From assembly GCA_012862575.1 (NCBI GenBank), contig BLSF01000039.1, positions 1,695 to 65,694 on the forward strand: a stretch of 64,000 bases of DNA, read 5' to 3'. This DNA is from Parietichytrium sp. I65-24A. Taxonomy: Eukaryota; Sar; Bigyra; Thraustochytrida; Thraustochytriidae. The position numbers and the translations under genes are program-made. This document shows, piece by piece, positions 31,324 to 41,028 of this stretch (position 1 is the first letter of the stretch; the number at the start of each line of letters is the position of its first letter). A model generated the notes under the pieces. The model saw only the letters and a list, made by a program, of their open reading frames with translations. It was not told the origin of the DNA and searched no databases.

Positions 31324-33048
31324 TTAAATAGCAGCTTGTGTCAGAAGTTGCAGATTGATTGGGACTTTACCCAAGGTGAACTCGTCAGCAGCAAATTCCT
31401 TTACCTCTTCCTCCAAGGAGAGACGGTCTTTAACAAACGGAGAATCAGCTGGACATTTCACAACTGCTGCTGCTGTGACTGGTGCTGCCTGAACAACGGG
31501 CTCTGTGTCTAGTTCGATTCTCGCCTGCGGCCGTTGCTGAGAGCCTCCACCTTGTTGCCAAGAACTGGAGTTTCCGAAGGACTTGGATGACTTGCCGCCG
31601 GCACCCCCACCCCAGAAGCCTCCTCCAGAGCCAGAAAACCCGCCTTGTTGGTTCTGTTGGCCCGTCGCGCCGGTTCCCCATCCGCCTGCAGTGCCTCCTC
31701 CAAACCCCTGGTTCATATTATTTGGCACTGCCGAGTTGTGTCGCTGCATTGGGCTCCGGGATTGATTCTGTCTTGCACCACCTCCAAAGCCCATTCCACC
31801 CCCGCTATCTGGCTCCATAGGTGCGTCGTCCATCCCGGAATCCTGAAACGCCGAACCGAAACCCTGGAATGCGCCCCCGCTACTGGAGCCGAATTGACCG
31901 CTCTGCTGCTGCCCTTGTTGGTTAGAGCCCCTACTGGTGTCATGGGAGAATTTACACTTGGCTCCAAATTTGCACGCTCCATTTAGAAAAAATTTGCACA
32001 CTGGCGCCGATCTTTGGTTCTTTCCAGATGCACCGGCTTGTTGATTCCCAAATCCCTGAGACTGGGCGCCACCTCCGAAGCCTCCCCCGCCACCTTGCGG
32101 TTGCGAATTTGCGAATCCGCCGAACCCTCCTCCGCTCCCCTGTCCGAAGCCTGACGAGGCATTGTTGGATTTATTGTTACCTCCAAAGCCTCCTGTGCCA
32201 GCCCCAAACCCGGAATTGTTGTTGTTGTTGTTGTTATTCTGGTTGTTTTGGCCGAACCCACCTCCGGGCTTTGCACCCCCAAAGCCCGAGTTTTGACCAA
32301 ATCCACCTTGAGAGGATTTTGCGCCAAATCCATTTGAATTGTTCGCCCCTTGTCCAAAACCTCCTGATGTTGCGCCATGTCCAAACCCACTCGACGCAGA
32401 GTTCTGACCGAACCCGCCTCCGGAATTGCTTTGCCCAAATCCGCCTCCAGAGTTGCTTTGCCCAAATCCACCTCCAGAGTTGTTTTGCCCAAATCCGCCT
32501 CCAGAGTTTTGGCCGAATCCTCCTCCTCCGCCAGGGTTGTTCTGACCAAAACCTCCCGATGCTGCACCTTGCCCAAATCCGCCAGATGCAGCCGCTTGGC
32601 CAAACCCGCCTGACCCTTGCCCAAATCCTCCGCCGCCGCTGCTGCTTTGGGTGTTTTGATTGCCTCCAAATCCTCCTTGGCCAAACCCGCCTTGCGATCC
32701 TTGGCCGAACCCGCCTCCTCCCCCGCCACTCTGCTTATTGCCATTATTCCGGCGATTGTTTCCCGACTTTTTCCTGTTGTTGCTGTTGTTGTTGTTGTTA
32801 TTCCTGCCACCAAACGACCCCTGATTTGCGCCTGAGTTTCCTCCAAATCCAAAGCCACCTTGCTGCTGTTGCCCCTGGCCAAACCCAAATCCGCTCTGTT
32901 GGTTCTGATTCTGATTCTGATTCTGATTGCCACCAAAGCCAAAGCCTCCTCCTCCTCCTCCTCCTCTCTGCTGATTGGAACCAAAGCCGCCCTGGCGCTT
33001 GCCTTTCCCGCCGCCGCGCTGCTGCTGTTGCTGCAGTCCCGCAAACAT
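31324..33048 (-). CDS. FG-repeat nucleoporin-like protein with central CCCH finger
   Basis: The first ATG in frame is at 33048 (MFAGLQQQQQRGG), giving 574 residues. Nearly all of it is Gly/Gln/Asn with many GFG/GGFGQ units, as in FG nucleoporins that form the pore's permeability barrier. At about residues 350-370 is a CCCH zinc finger, C-x7-C-x5-C-x3-H (VCKFFLNGACKFGAKCKFSH). After more GFG-rich sequence comes a non-repetitive C-terminus (VKDRLSLEEEVKEFAADEF, LGKVPINLQLLTQAAI). FG repeats plus one CCCH finger is the make-up of NUP42/hCG1/Rip1, which docks Gle1 and Dbp5 for mRNA export. In that family the finger is N-terminal, so the central position is odd. An alternative is an RNA-binding FG/prion-like protein. 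Confidence 0.75.
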   Translation of the reverse strand: MFAGLQQQQQRGGGKGKRQGGFGSNQQRGGGGGGGFGFGGNQNQNQNQNQQSGFGFGQGQQQQGGFGFGGNSGANQGSFGGRNNNNNNSNNRKKSGNNRRNNGNKQSGGGGGGFGQGSQGGFGQGGFGGNQNTQSSSGGGGFGQGSGGFGQAAASGGFGQGAASGGFGQNNPGGGGGFGQNSGGGFGQNNSGGGFGQSNSGGGFGQSNSGGGFGQNSASSGFGHGATSGGFGQGANNSNGFGAKSSQGGFGQNSGFGGAKPGGGFGQNNQNNNNNNNNSGFGAGTGGFGGNNKSNNASSGFGQGSGGGFGGFANSQPQGGGGGFGGGAQSQGFGNQQAGASGKNQRSAPVCKFFLNGACKFGAKCKFSHDTSRGSNQQGQQQSGQFGSSSGGAFQGFGSAFQDSGMDDAPMEPDSGGGMGFGGGARQNQSRSPMQRHNSAVPNNMNQGFGGGTAGGWGTGATGQQNQQGGFSGSGGGFWGGGAGGKSSKSFGNSSSWQQGGGSQQRPQARIELDTEPVVQAAPVTAAAVVKCPADSPFVKDRLSLEEEVKEFAADEFTLGKVPINLQLLTQAAI

Positions 33049-33983
33049 TCTATCGTCCAACCTTTCCCGTGTGATGTGCAGAAAGACACCGAAAGCCAAC
33101 AAGGAAGAAGGGGAGCTGCTATAGCTGCTACCTCGAAATTCAGCGGGTCAGCAGGGTCAGCCCTCTTGCGACAAGCTCAATTCCGAAAACGAGTTTCCCG
33201 CACCTAGGGTCCCGCCCGGTCCTCGGGGCGTACGCGCCCAATCCTTGCCTCCAAACCAGCAGCAGGAAGTTGGGAAGTTTGGGAAGTTGACCTTATATGC
33301 GTGGAAGAGTGGAAGAGAGGAGGGAAGGAACAAGAGCTGTCCGGGCCTCTTTGTGCACCTCCTGCTCCAAGTTGTGAGTACCAAACGTTGAAAACTGTCG
33401 GTCCCACACAACCACACAAGTCCCCGCAGCGAGTTTGCGTACCCACAGTAAACACAGTACCCACAGGCACAGTAAGTACTACTATGTCGTAGTACCAGGT
33501 GTAATCGAAGCTAGTCCGTCAAGGTTCAAGTTGAGGAACGTAATGGTCCACCAATTTCAAGATTCCATTATCCTTTTATGTAATTAAAACAAATAAGATC
33601 CGCGAAGAAGCTTTGCGAAACGATATTCTTGGCGCCTAACACTCAGATATGAGGGGAAGAAATACTTCGAGACCCGTTTCCAGTGCCAGTAGCTGAGCCA
33701 ATCAGAACTAAATTCTACAAATTTTAACAAATCATACCGAGGCAAAGGGCTGACGTGCTCCGTGGCCCAGCTCTTTGATTTGAATGATTGCGTGGAATTT
33801 CGCAAGGTTTTCGACTGTGTCAATGGCTGTGGCAATCAAATTTGGCGCGAACTCCCTGTCTACGTGTCAGAAAAAAAACAAGCCAACATACGGCCAGTGC
33901 CTGGTCTCATTCCTCGGATCCGCGTCGTGCACAACCACGCACAAGAGCGCCATGCGCATCTGCCCGTGCCTTTCAGAACCTCG

Positions 33984-34052
33984 ATTATAGACACCCCACC
34001 TTCCGATAGGGTTTGTTTACGCTCTCACTTCGTGGCTTCACTTAATTATAGA
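33984..34052 (-). mobile_element. 53-bp mini-insertion, copy 1, with 8-bp direct repeats
   Basis: The core (33992-34044) is flanked by ATTATAGA on both sides (33984-33991 and 34045-34052). Its reverse complement matches the second copy at 39918-39972 with about one mismatch over 53 bases. Different 8-9 bp repeats flank each copy, as expected of target-site duplications. No terminal inverted repeat or coding capacity is seen. Confidence 0.6.
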
Positions 34053-34360
34053 TACATTCCCAAACGTCTCTGACCCGTCAAAAAGCACCCTTCAAAGTGC
34101 TTTCGGCCAGAGCACTCAGAGCACCCTCTAAATTATACCGCCCCATCTTCCTCTAAACAACAGATACCTTACAACGAACCCAGCACTTGCAACTCTTTCA
34201 ATCAATCAATTGAAATATTCAGCGAATTGGCTGGCATCTCCAGTTCGATTTGACTGCTTCTCCCGACAACTCTCCTCTCCCGCAGGTGCACACCTCTTCC
34301 CCGCAAGTTTTGCCGCAACCGTTACTCTCAGCCAACGCCGTAACGGTAGTAACGGTACGC

Positions 34361-34385
34361 GAGCACTGAGCACTGAGCACTGAGC
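34361..34385. repeat. GAGCACT tandem triplication
   Basis: Three tandem GAGCACT units about 60 bases before the CaM-KMT start codon. Confidence 0.85.
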
Positions 34386-34444
34386 ACAGGTCAAGGCAGC
34401 AGTCGCCTTTGCTTGGGCGTGGGAGTGGGAGTGGGAGTGGGTTC

Positions 34445-35509
34445 ATGGGAGACGCCGCGAAGAGCGCTCGCTGGGCGGCGCTGCGCAAGGCCATACAGTC
34501 CCCTTCGCGTCGGCGCCAGCTGCTGCAGCGGGTGCCGCTGCTCGAGCTCCCGCTCTTCGTCAAGCATTCGTGCCGTAGCGGAGTCGCGGGCGTCGAAGTC
34601 GGCACTGTGGACGAAACTGTTGACGGGGAATGGAAAGGCAAGGATGGAGAGCAAGAAGGGGCAGGGAGTGAAATGGTGGTGAGTTTCGCGGCGATGAATG
34701 ACAAGCTGGCGGGAAGCGCGGCAGAGTTTCAGCCCGTGCAGCTGGTCAAGCCAGAAATAGAAGCGAGCTGTGCAGAGGCTGAAGGGATTCTCGCGAACGT
34801 GGAGGGTGGGGAAGACATCGAGCAGGTGGAGGAGAGCGGCAGTGGAGAAGATAGGGCGGACGAATCGCGCAGCATCGGTCAACGGAAACGAACAGTGCCA
34901 AAGATTGGCGCGGATTGCACTGGATTGCTGCGGATTTACCCGAGCGAAGAAGTCCTCGCAGCTTACGGCATCTTGCGCGGCGAGTCGGAAGGGTGGGCGG
35001 GAAAGGATATCTTAGAACTAGGAGCTGGGTTTTGTGGGTTAGCCGGGCTTCTGATCTGGAAAAACGCGCATCTGGAGGGCATCAAGTTGACCTTGAGCGA
35101 CGGGAACGAGACATGTGTCAAGCTGATTAGGGAGCATCTCAAGATGAACAGGCTGCAAGAAGGCCGAGGTCTAGAGGTGGAGACCTTCTTGTGGGACAGA
35201 CATGAAACTTACGAGGGGGTAAAAAAACACGATGTGATTCTAATCTCTGATTGCCTGTACCTGAATCGTATACACCCCGACCTCCTCAACGCCATCAAAC
35301 ACAGGCTGGCTCCGAGCGGCGTGTGCATCATTATATCTCCGCCCCGTTACAAGAGCCTGGATTTCTTTGTTGCCCAAGCAAAGGCAATCTTTGATGTACA
35401 GATAGGTGTCGACGAACTGAACTTTATCGACCTCGTACGTGACGACACCATGAAAAATTTCAAGCCAGTATTTATCAGGATGCGGCACAGGAGCTCCGGC
35501 AGCGAATAA
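34445..35509 (+). CDS. CAMKMT: Calmodulin-lysine N-methyltransferase-like protein
   Basis: The start is at ATG 34445 (MGDAAKSARWAALRKAIQS), whose ARWxxLRxA resembles the family's N-terminus; 354 residues, one exon. After a variable, acidic region (about residues 50-150) the methyltransferase-16 domain begins: LRIYPSEEVLAAYGIL, LELGAGFCGLAGLLIW (SAM-binding motif I, residues 190-205), LTLSDGNETCVKLI (motif with DGNE), HDVILISDCLYLNRI, LAPSGVCIIISPPR. The phrase IYPSEEVLAAY is nearly the human CAMKMT WPSEEVLAYY. CaM-KMT trimethylates calmodulin at Lys115. Other family-16 methyltransferases cannot be fully excluded, but DGNE plus PSEEVLA is characteristic. Convergent with the arrestin-like gene. 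Confidence 0.88.
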   Translation: MGDAAKSARWAALRKAIQSPSRRRQLLQRVPLLELPLFVKHSCRSGVAGVEVGTVDETVDGEWKGKDGEQEGAGSEMVVSFAAMNDKLAGSAAEFQPVQLVKPEIEASCAEAEGILANVEGGEDIEQVEESGSGEDRADESRSIGQRKRTVPKIGADCTGLLRIYPSEEVLAAYGILRGESEGWAGKDILELGAGFCGLAGLLIWKNAHLEGIKLTLSDGNETCVKLIREHLKMNRLQEGRGLEVETFLWDRHETYEGVKKHDVILISDCLYLNRIHPDLLNAIKHRLAPSGVCIIISPPRYKSLDFFVAQAKAIFDVQIGVDELNFIDLVRDDTMKNFKPVFIRMRHRSSGSE

Positions 35510-35957
35510 GGGACGTAGTTGTTTCGCCGATGACGCAACTGTCCCAAGTATGCTCCTGCTCCTGTTCTTATTTTAAAAAAAAGAAAGAAGAGACGGCTGT
35601 TCAACGATGATGCCTTGCCTTGATCAAAAGCCGATTGATTGTTTCATTAAATTCGGGAAGTTGCTTGCCTCTTTGGCTTTCCACTCCACTATTCGCTCAA
35701 TAATCGCATTGTACATCTTTGGCGCGCATTCTGCGGATCTGTAATCGCTGAGAAAAGCTCTTTTTTTGTTATGAACTTATCCTCTAAAATAATTAGAAGA
35801 GTAGAAAAACTGGTTTAGCATTCGCGTCTGGAGAAAAATTTTGTTGGGCATTCACTTCCGTTTCGATTTCAAAATTAAAATCAGGCCCGGAAAAGCAACC
35901 TTGTACATACATAACAGTCAGTTAAGGAGAGTGCTCGCACATGAACTCTACGAGAAA
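35510..35957. other. Convergent 3' intergenic region
   Basis: An AT-rich stretch between the CaM-KMT stop and the arrestin-like stop. No gene is seen. Confidence 0.6.
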
Positions 35958-37157
35958 TCAAGTGGAAGCCAAAGCGGAATGGTGCTTCGCCGCCGCGGAG
36001 GACTCGGGAGGCGGAGGGGCACTTGGCACTGCCTGTGCCGCGACTGCACCGATTTCGCCCTCAGGAAAGTCCACCGCCTCCGCGAAAGGAATTGCATCAT
36101 GCAATGTCACAGCTTCTGCGGCGACCACGTCGGAATGAGAATCGTCGTGAAGTCTTATAGACAAGGTTAGCACGAAAGGGATTGCACGGGCGAACATTGC
36201 ATGCGGTTGCAAAATCATCTGCACTTCATGAATAATCTCGTGCATCTCACCACTTTCCGATGCATACGCTACGTCTCCAGGAATATCAAAGGTAAACCGC
36301 ACGGCCGTTTTCTTACTATCCTCTCCGAACTTGCCGGTAGGGCCAAGATTCGCAAGTGCTGCCTGTTGCGAGGTCCAAGCTTCCACAGTCTCAACGACTT
36401 GCCTTGTTCGCAACGTCCACGCCTTAGCAGTATGCACACGAGACTCTCCACGCGCTTTGATCTTGACACGCTCCAGCATCTGCACCCCACCGACCGAGAA
36501 CGAGGTATTGGAAAGGTTGTCGAGGAAGACAGCTACGCGGCAAGCCTCGCCTGGACGATACCAGCTCTTATCAGGCACACCATGGATCACCAAGCACCCG
36601 TGCGACCTGAACCAAGCAAACCCTTTGTCAAATTTGAACGTCAGTTGTGCGGGCTTTGCTGGAACGAAGACGGCGGTGGCAGACGGCCGCACTGGCACAT
36701 CTACAAGTTTAACCTCCTTTGTGCGCCCGCCGCTGAGGAACCCCCTCAAAGCGGACGCCGTAGACGTGCCTTTCACCTCCACGGCCAACGTCCACCGCAC
36801 GAGGAGGTGGTCCTTGCCTGAGGCAAATTCTTTGGAGCTTGGCAGCGGTCCTGGTCCGAGAAACAGAGAGAAATCCAACGACCGCACACCGCCGCTGTGC
36901 TGTGCCGAGCTCCCGGATGACGAACCGTCCCACACCACTACGCTTCTCTCAAACACGGTCCGGCGCTCTTCCGCCAGACCCAGCGCAGCTCGGACGGTGC
37001 CGCGCAAACGCACAGACACCTGCTGCTTGCGAAGTTCCGAGCTGTCCAACGGATACCTCGCCACCACAGACCCTCGTAGCTGTCCGTCCACCAAAGCCTG
37101 GCCGCCTTCTAGTCGCACGCTGAACGCCGCGTGCTCCAGCGACTCGCTCTGGCCCAT
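35958..37157 (-). CDS. Arrestin-domain (alpha-arrestin/VPS26-like) protein
   Basis: The minus-strand ATG at 37157 gives MGQSESLEHAAFSVRLEGGQ; 399 residues, single exon. The first 160 residues read as a beta-sandwich: FSVRLEGGQALVDGQLRGSVVARY, VSVRLRGTVRAAL, SLDFSLFLGPGPLPSSKEF, LLVRWTLAVEVKG. The second half repeats this style: FAWFRSHGCLVIHGVPDKSW, YRPGEACRVAVFLDNLSNTS, VKIKARGE, VRFTFDIP, IIHEVQMILQP. The W-Y-R-P-G-E step followed by a V-x-x-D-N-x-S-x-x-S strand is typical of C-terminal arrestin lobes. The C-terminal tail is Pro/Ala-rich. Alpha-arrestins act as trafficking adaptors; a similar role here is inferred. Alternative: another arrestin-fold protein such as a VPS26/SPO0M type. Confidence 0.65.
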   Translation of the reverse strand: MGQSESLEHAAFSVRLEGGQALVDGQLRGSVVARYPLDSSELRKQQVSVRLRGTVRAALGLAEERRTVFERSVVVWDGSSSGSSAQHSGGVRSLDFSLFLGPGPLPSSKEFASGKDHLLVRWTLAVEVKGTSTASALRGFLSGGRTKEVKLVDVPVRPSATAVFVPAKPAQLTFKFDKGFAWFRSHGCLVIHGVPDKSWYRPGEACRVAVFLDNLSNTSFSVGGVQMLERVKIKARGESRVHTAKAWTLRTRQVVETVEAWTSQQAALANLGPTGKFGEDSKKTAVRFTFDIPGDVAYASESGEMHEIIHEVQMILQPHAMFARAIPFVLTLSIRLHDDSHSDVVAAEAVTLHDAIPFAEAVDFPEGEIGAVAAQAVPSAPPPPESSAAAKHHSALAST

Positions 37158-38498
37158 CCTCCTGCGCCCACTGGTTGAGGCTTTAGGCTACTCGTCCTTC
37201 TTTCCCACTGCCTGCTTGCTTGAGCCCAGCTGCTTTCCGCCCTTTTCGACAGCTCTCCCGATTCTATTTGACTGCCTTTGTCTGATCTAACAGTCTCAAA
37301 CGGCCTCGGTTCGACTGATAGTGTTCGCTTCGTTTGTAGTCACTCGCTTGCCCCAAAGCGCAGACACCTGCTGCTGCAAAAAAGTATTGCGGTGGAATGG
37401 GTTATTAACTTTGCAATATACAAGGACTTTGGAAGGCAAACCAAACCCTTCCCCTGCCGAAATGTATCTCTCACTCCAATTTCTTCCTTCGCACTCTCTC
37501 GAGATGCTCGTTCCCCACTATGCACTGTGGCACTTTGGCACTGTGGCACTGCGGAAACCGAGCCGATCTTTTCCCCCACGAGGACCCCACACTTGGCGAT
37601 GCTGTCTATTGTTCTAAGCGCTTATAATCTCCTCCCAGTGAGCGTATGCCACTAGCTTTTTCTTATTCAGAACGCTACGACTCCGCGCACCCACTCGCAC
37701 TTGGCTCTCCCCTCACTCAGGCTTTTTCCGTCTCTCTCGTCTCTGTCGAACGGCCTAGCAGTCGCTATGCTGGAGCTAAGTAAGGCTGGGAGAGATTCAT
37801 GCAAAGAGGACTTGGGACTATAGTAAGTCTTAGTAGAACTAGTAACGATCTCTTCTGTGCTGTTCTACTACTAGCTAGCTGTTCTGAACCGTCGGAGTTT
37901 CTTTCTTTTTTAATACGTACATGACATAGTAAACCCTATGATTTCGGAGTAGTTCGGGAAATCTTCAGGGAGCGAAAGAACGTGAACTAGCCCACTAAGT
38001 TTCCCCGACATATGACTATACGACCAGTAAAGGAGAGAACCGAAGCAGAACCCGACTGTTGTCTTTATTCGGGTTCCGTGGCGCGCACCGCAAATTTGCG
38101 ATGCTCCCTCAAACAACCCCGGCGCAACTCAGCGCTGTCCGTTTAGATAAACAACTAGCGTCAGATTCCGCCCACCCGCCACTTGCCACTCGCCAACCCC
38201 ACTCAGGGTCCTCGCCGTCCTCGCCGTCCTCGCTGGGAAGAACGTCTCTGCGATCTCTGCGAGCGTGTTGACACATGTTCAACTTTGACCAACATCGCAG
38301 CTGCAACTTGGCCAACTACACTCCACCATCCACCATCCGTCATCCATCATCCATCTATAACGAACATCTGTCACGACTATCTATAACCACCAGAGTACCA
38401 GCGCGCACGTGCGCGCTTGCGCTTGGCCCGTGCTTTGTGTCTGCTGCGCAAGAGGAAACCGAAGACAGAAAGAAGCTCAGCGGACGGAAAGGAAAAGA
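37158..38498. other. Divergent intergenic region
   Basis: No gene is supported between the arrestin-like gene and the membrane-protein gene. Short repeats of TGGCACTT/TGGCACTG lie at about 37520-37555. Confidence 0.55.
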
Positions 38499-39878
38499 AT
38501 GTGGGCAGTCTGGGCTCTTGTGAGCGCGTGCGCGCTAGTGTGCGCGGACGCCACCAGCAGCGTGGTGAGCCGCGTGCTGCCACTGTGTTCACTGTGTGCG
38601 CGGCACAGCTGGCAGCGGCGGCACTCTCTGCTGTGCGTGTCTCTGGTCACGTTCGCCTCCAGCGGCATCCAGCGCCGCGCAGCGGTGGGGGGGCTCGCGC
38701 TGTGCGCGGGGACACTCGCGCCGGCCGCGTGCCTCGCTCTGGGCGCGCACGACGACGCGTCCGTCACCGTGCGCACGTGGCTGAGGGTGGCCGCCGCGGG
38801 CGTGGTCGCCGCCGCGGTCCTCGCGTCGCCGGGCATCGTGGCCCATCTTGCTGGTTTGGCGCAGGTGGACGCGTCCGCAGCGGAGAAAGCAAATGCAAAT
38901 GCAAATGCAAATGCGAACGCGAACGCGAACGAGGTGGCGTTGGCGCTGGCGACGGCGGCTTTGGCGGCGGCGATGGCGTGGCAGTACGCGGAGGAGAGAG
39001 ATGCGCACGCAAGGGAGGAGGAGGAGGAGGATGTTGGGAATGAGGCGACTGAAAGGGTGCGGCTGACGTCGGCGGCGCTGGCAGCATCGCTGGAGCGCTA
39101 CGGGAGCACGGAGGTGGCGGAGCTGTACGGCATGGACGACTCGCTGTCGGACGTCGACGAGGAGGACGAGGTGGCGTTGCGGCTGGCACCGCTGGTGGAG
39201 AGGCACTCGCAGCCGCCGTGCTCCAGGTACTCGCCGACGTGGCCGTTATGGCTGGCGTGGGAGACCGCGCTCGCAGTGCTGGTGCCCCCATGCTGCATGT
39301 GCGCCACCGGTGCGGGGCGCGGGATCAAGGCGTGGGGCAGGCGGCGGAGATGGGTATCAGTAGCTTGTCTTCTAGCTATCCTCGGCGGATTGGCGCACCT
39401 GTGCATGGTCGCGCTTCAGCGAGCCTGTGGTCTTGCGGGAGTGGATGTGGTTCCGGTCACCGTGGTTGCCATCGGCACTGGGGCCCATTTGGGCGTGCTG
39501 CCGGATGTCATTTCCCACACGCGCAGAAAAGGCGAAGCCGACACTGCGTTGTACACATTGCTTGGCGCGGTCGTGTACGCCGTGTACTTTGGGGTATACC
39601 TGTCAGGCGCTGTGCTTGCTGTGGCTTTTCAAGACAATTCGCTCGAGTGGGTTGCCCCGCGCGCTAGTAAATACCAGGCCGTGATCTTGCGCAACCTCTT
39701 TTGCTTGGCTGGCGTGTCTATCGGTATCCTCGTCTTTATGCCCATTAGAAACGTCTGTACGCCGTCAAGACGCGGCGCTCGGGCAAGATTTACGCAGTCT
39801 GACGGATTCGTCTTGTTGCTCGCCTACAGTTTCTTCCTGGGACTGGCACTGACCTCTCCGACAATACCTTACGTGTAA
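38499..39878 (+). CDS. Membrane protein with weak cation-exchanger-like segment
   Basis: The first in-frame ATG is 38499 (MWAVWALVSACALVCADATS), giving 459 residues in one exon with a probable signal peptide. About ten hydrophobic segments follow. Residues about 130-145 are an Asn-Ala dipeptide tract from a hexanucleotide repeat, then an acidic loop (EEEEEDVGNEATE). In the second half, VVPVTVVAIGTGAHLGVLPD and VISHTRRKGEADTALYTLLG resemble the alpha-repeat of Na+/Ca2+ exchangers (T-x-x-A-x-G-x-x-x-x-x-x-P-D/E, then R-x-G-E-x-D-x-A). A matching first alpha-repeat is not evident. This is a by-eye resemblance only. The 5' half is very GC-rich and open in several frames; frame choice rests on length and hydrophobicity. 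Confidence 0.5.
   Translation: MWAVWALVSACALVCADATSSVVSRVLPLCSLCARHSWQRRHSLLCVSLVTFASSGIQRRAAVGGLALCAGTLAPAACLALGAHDDASVTVRTWLRVAAAGVVAAAVLASPGIVAHLAGLAQVDASAAEKANANANANANANANEVALALATAALAAAMAWQYAEERDAHAREEEEEDVGNEATERVRLTSAALAASLERYGSTEVAELYGMDDSLSDVDEEDEVALRLAPLVERHSQPPCSRYSPTWPLWLAWETALAVLVPPCCMCATGAGRGIKAWGRRRRWVSVACLLAILGGLAHLCMVALQRACGLAGVDVVPVTVVAIGTGAHLGVLPDVISHTRRKGEADTALYTLLGAVVYAVYFGVYLSGAVLAVAFQDNSLEWVAPRASKYQAVILRNLFCLAGVSIGILVFMPIRNVCTPSRRGARARFTQSDGFVLLLAYSFFLGLALTSPTIPYV
38889..38932 (+). repeat. Hexanucleotide repeat coding (Asn-Ala)n
   Basis: AATGCA units pass into GAACGC units, both coding Asn-Ala; about seven repeats within the membrane-protein gene. Confidence 0.9.
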
Positions 39879-41028
39879 GGATGCGTTCCTCGACGTTCTT
39901 CGACCCGGGGATATCCATAAGTGAAGCCACGAAGTGAGAGCGTAAACAAACTCTATCGGAAGGTGGGGTGGTGGATATCCAAAGCCCAGCGACCGTCTTG
40001 TCAGGAGTCAGAAAGATGTTCAGAATGTCACACTAGGATGGCAGGTGGACTCGCACCCCTCCTTTATCAGAAGTGATCCGTCAATGACGGCCCTCTGCCG
40101 AGCGTTGCATGTGGGCAAGTAGACTTTGCCAGTACAAGAGCAGTACTTTACTCGGCTCTGGAAATTCACTGATCACCCGTTTGCTGGACAGGCTCCCCCA
40201 AATACGGCGAGCCTCGAGCGTGTGTCTGACCAAAGTAGCTATTTATTTTCAGCCATCTCTCGCTTGACGGTGAAGTCAAAAAATTCAGATTGTCAGGAGC
40301 CTGCTTTAAATTGTTCACAGGCTTCCGTGACTTGCAATACCGATACACAAATTTGTCTAATGTAATGTAAAAACTGATGTTCCGGAATTGCGTCTCACCT
40401 CAGGCTCGATTGACGTGTACAAGCAGACTGCTCAAGAGAAGCAAGGAGTCCCTGCGGCTGAAAAGAGTGAATCCTTTGGCAAGGCAAACTCAAGCATGAG
40501 CACGAGCATGGAACCTGCAAGAAGCTTCCGCCCCTGGGAACTTCGTCGGAAGCACACTCCCAAAATCTCCCTGGGAGTACTTGACTAGCATACCTGCCTT
40601 CCCGAATCATTGATGCGAATGCCATGCTAGTGCACCGGTACTGGCACTACCGTGGCATCGAGACCTCTAAGTTACATGTTCCTTTGGAGATACCTACCGG
40701 TAAGTAGATCTTTGTTTTGTCCACGAAGGTGTCGAAGGTTCGCAAGGTCGCACACCTCGCGAGCACAGCTACATACACTTGTCTCGCCCAATCACTTCAG
40801 AGCCCTTAGAGCTCCGCAGAAACTTATCGCCGACCGCCTGGAGAGGCGGGAGCCAAGCAAGCAGAACGGCTTGAGGAAGAGGCGAGTTTGCGCGGGAGGA
40901 GGAAGAGAGCGGCGAAAGACCGTGCACGTCAAAAGCTGACCTGCTACAACGGAAAGTGGTTGCGTGTGTAGTGTTTAGGTGCTCAGGAAGCGCGGGCCAA
41001 AATTGAGCCGCAAAGGAAGAAGGCCAAA
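39879..41028. other. Intergenic, no gene seen
   Basis: 3' region of the membrane-protein gene and promoter of ECM29. It contains the second 53-bp mini-insertion (39909-39981). No coding sequence is seen. Confidence 0.55.
39909..39981 (+). mobile_element. 55-bp mini-insertion, copy 2, with 9-bp direct repeats
   Basis: The core (39918-39972) starts TAAGTGAAGCC and ends GGTGGGGTGGT. It is flanked by GGATATCCA on both sides (39909-39917 and 39973-39981). It is the inverse of copy 1 and nearly identical to it. It lies 31 bases after the stop of the membrane-protein gene. Confidence 0.6.

Larger units (their letters stand above)
33049..34444. other. Divergent intergenic region
   Basis: No gene is seen between the nucleoporin-like gene and the CaM-KMT gene. 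It contains one of the two 53-bp mini-insertions (33984-34052), an AGTACT motif (33476-33497) and a GAGCACT triplication just before the CaM-KMT leader. Confidence 0.55.

Noticed and set aside
32028-33074. Long frames opposite to and overlapping the nucleoporin-like gene
   Set aside because: They are translations of the Gly/Gln/Asn repeat DNA in other frames.
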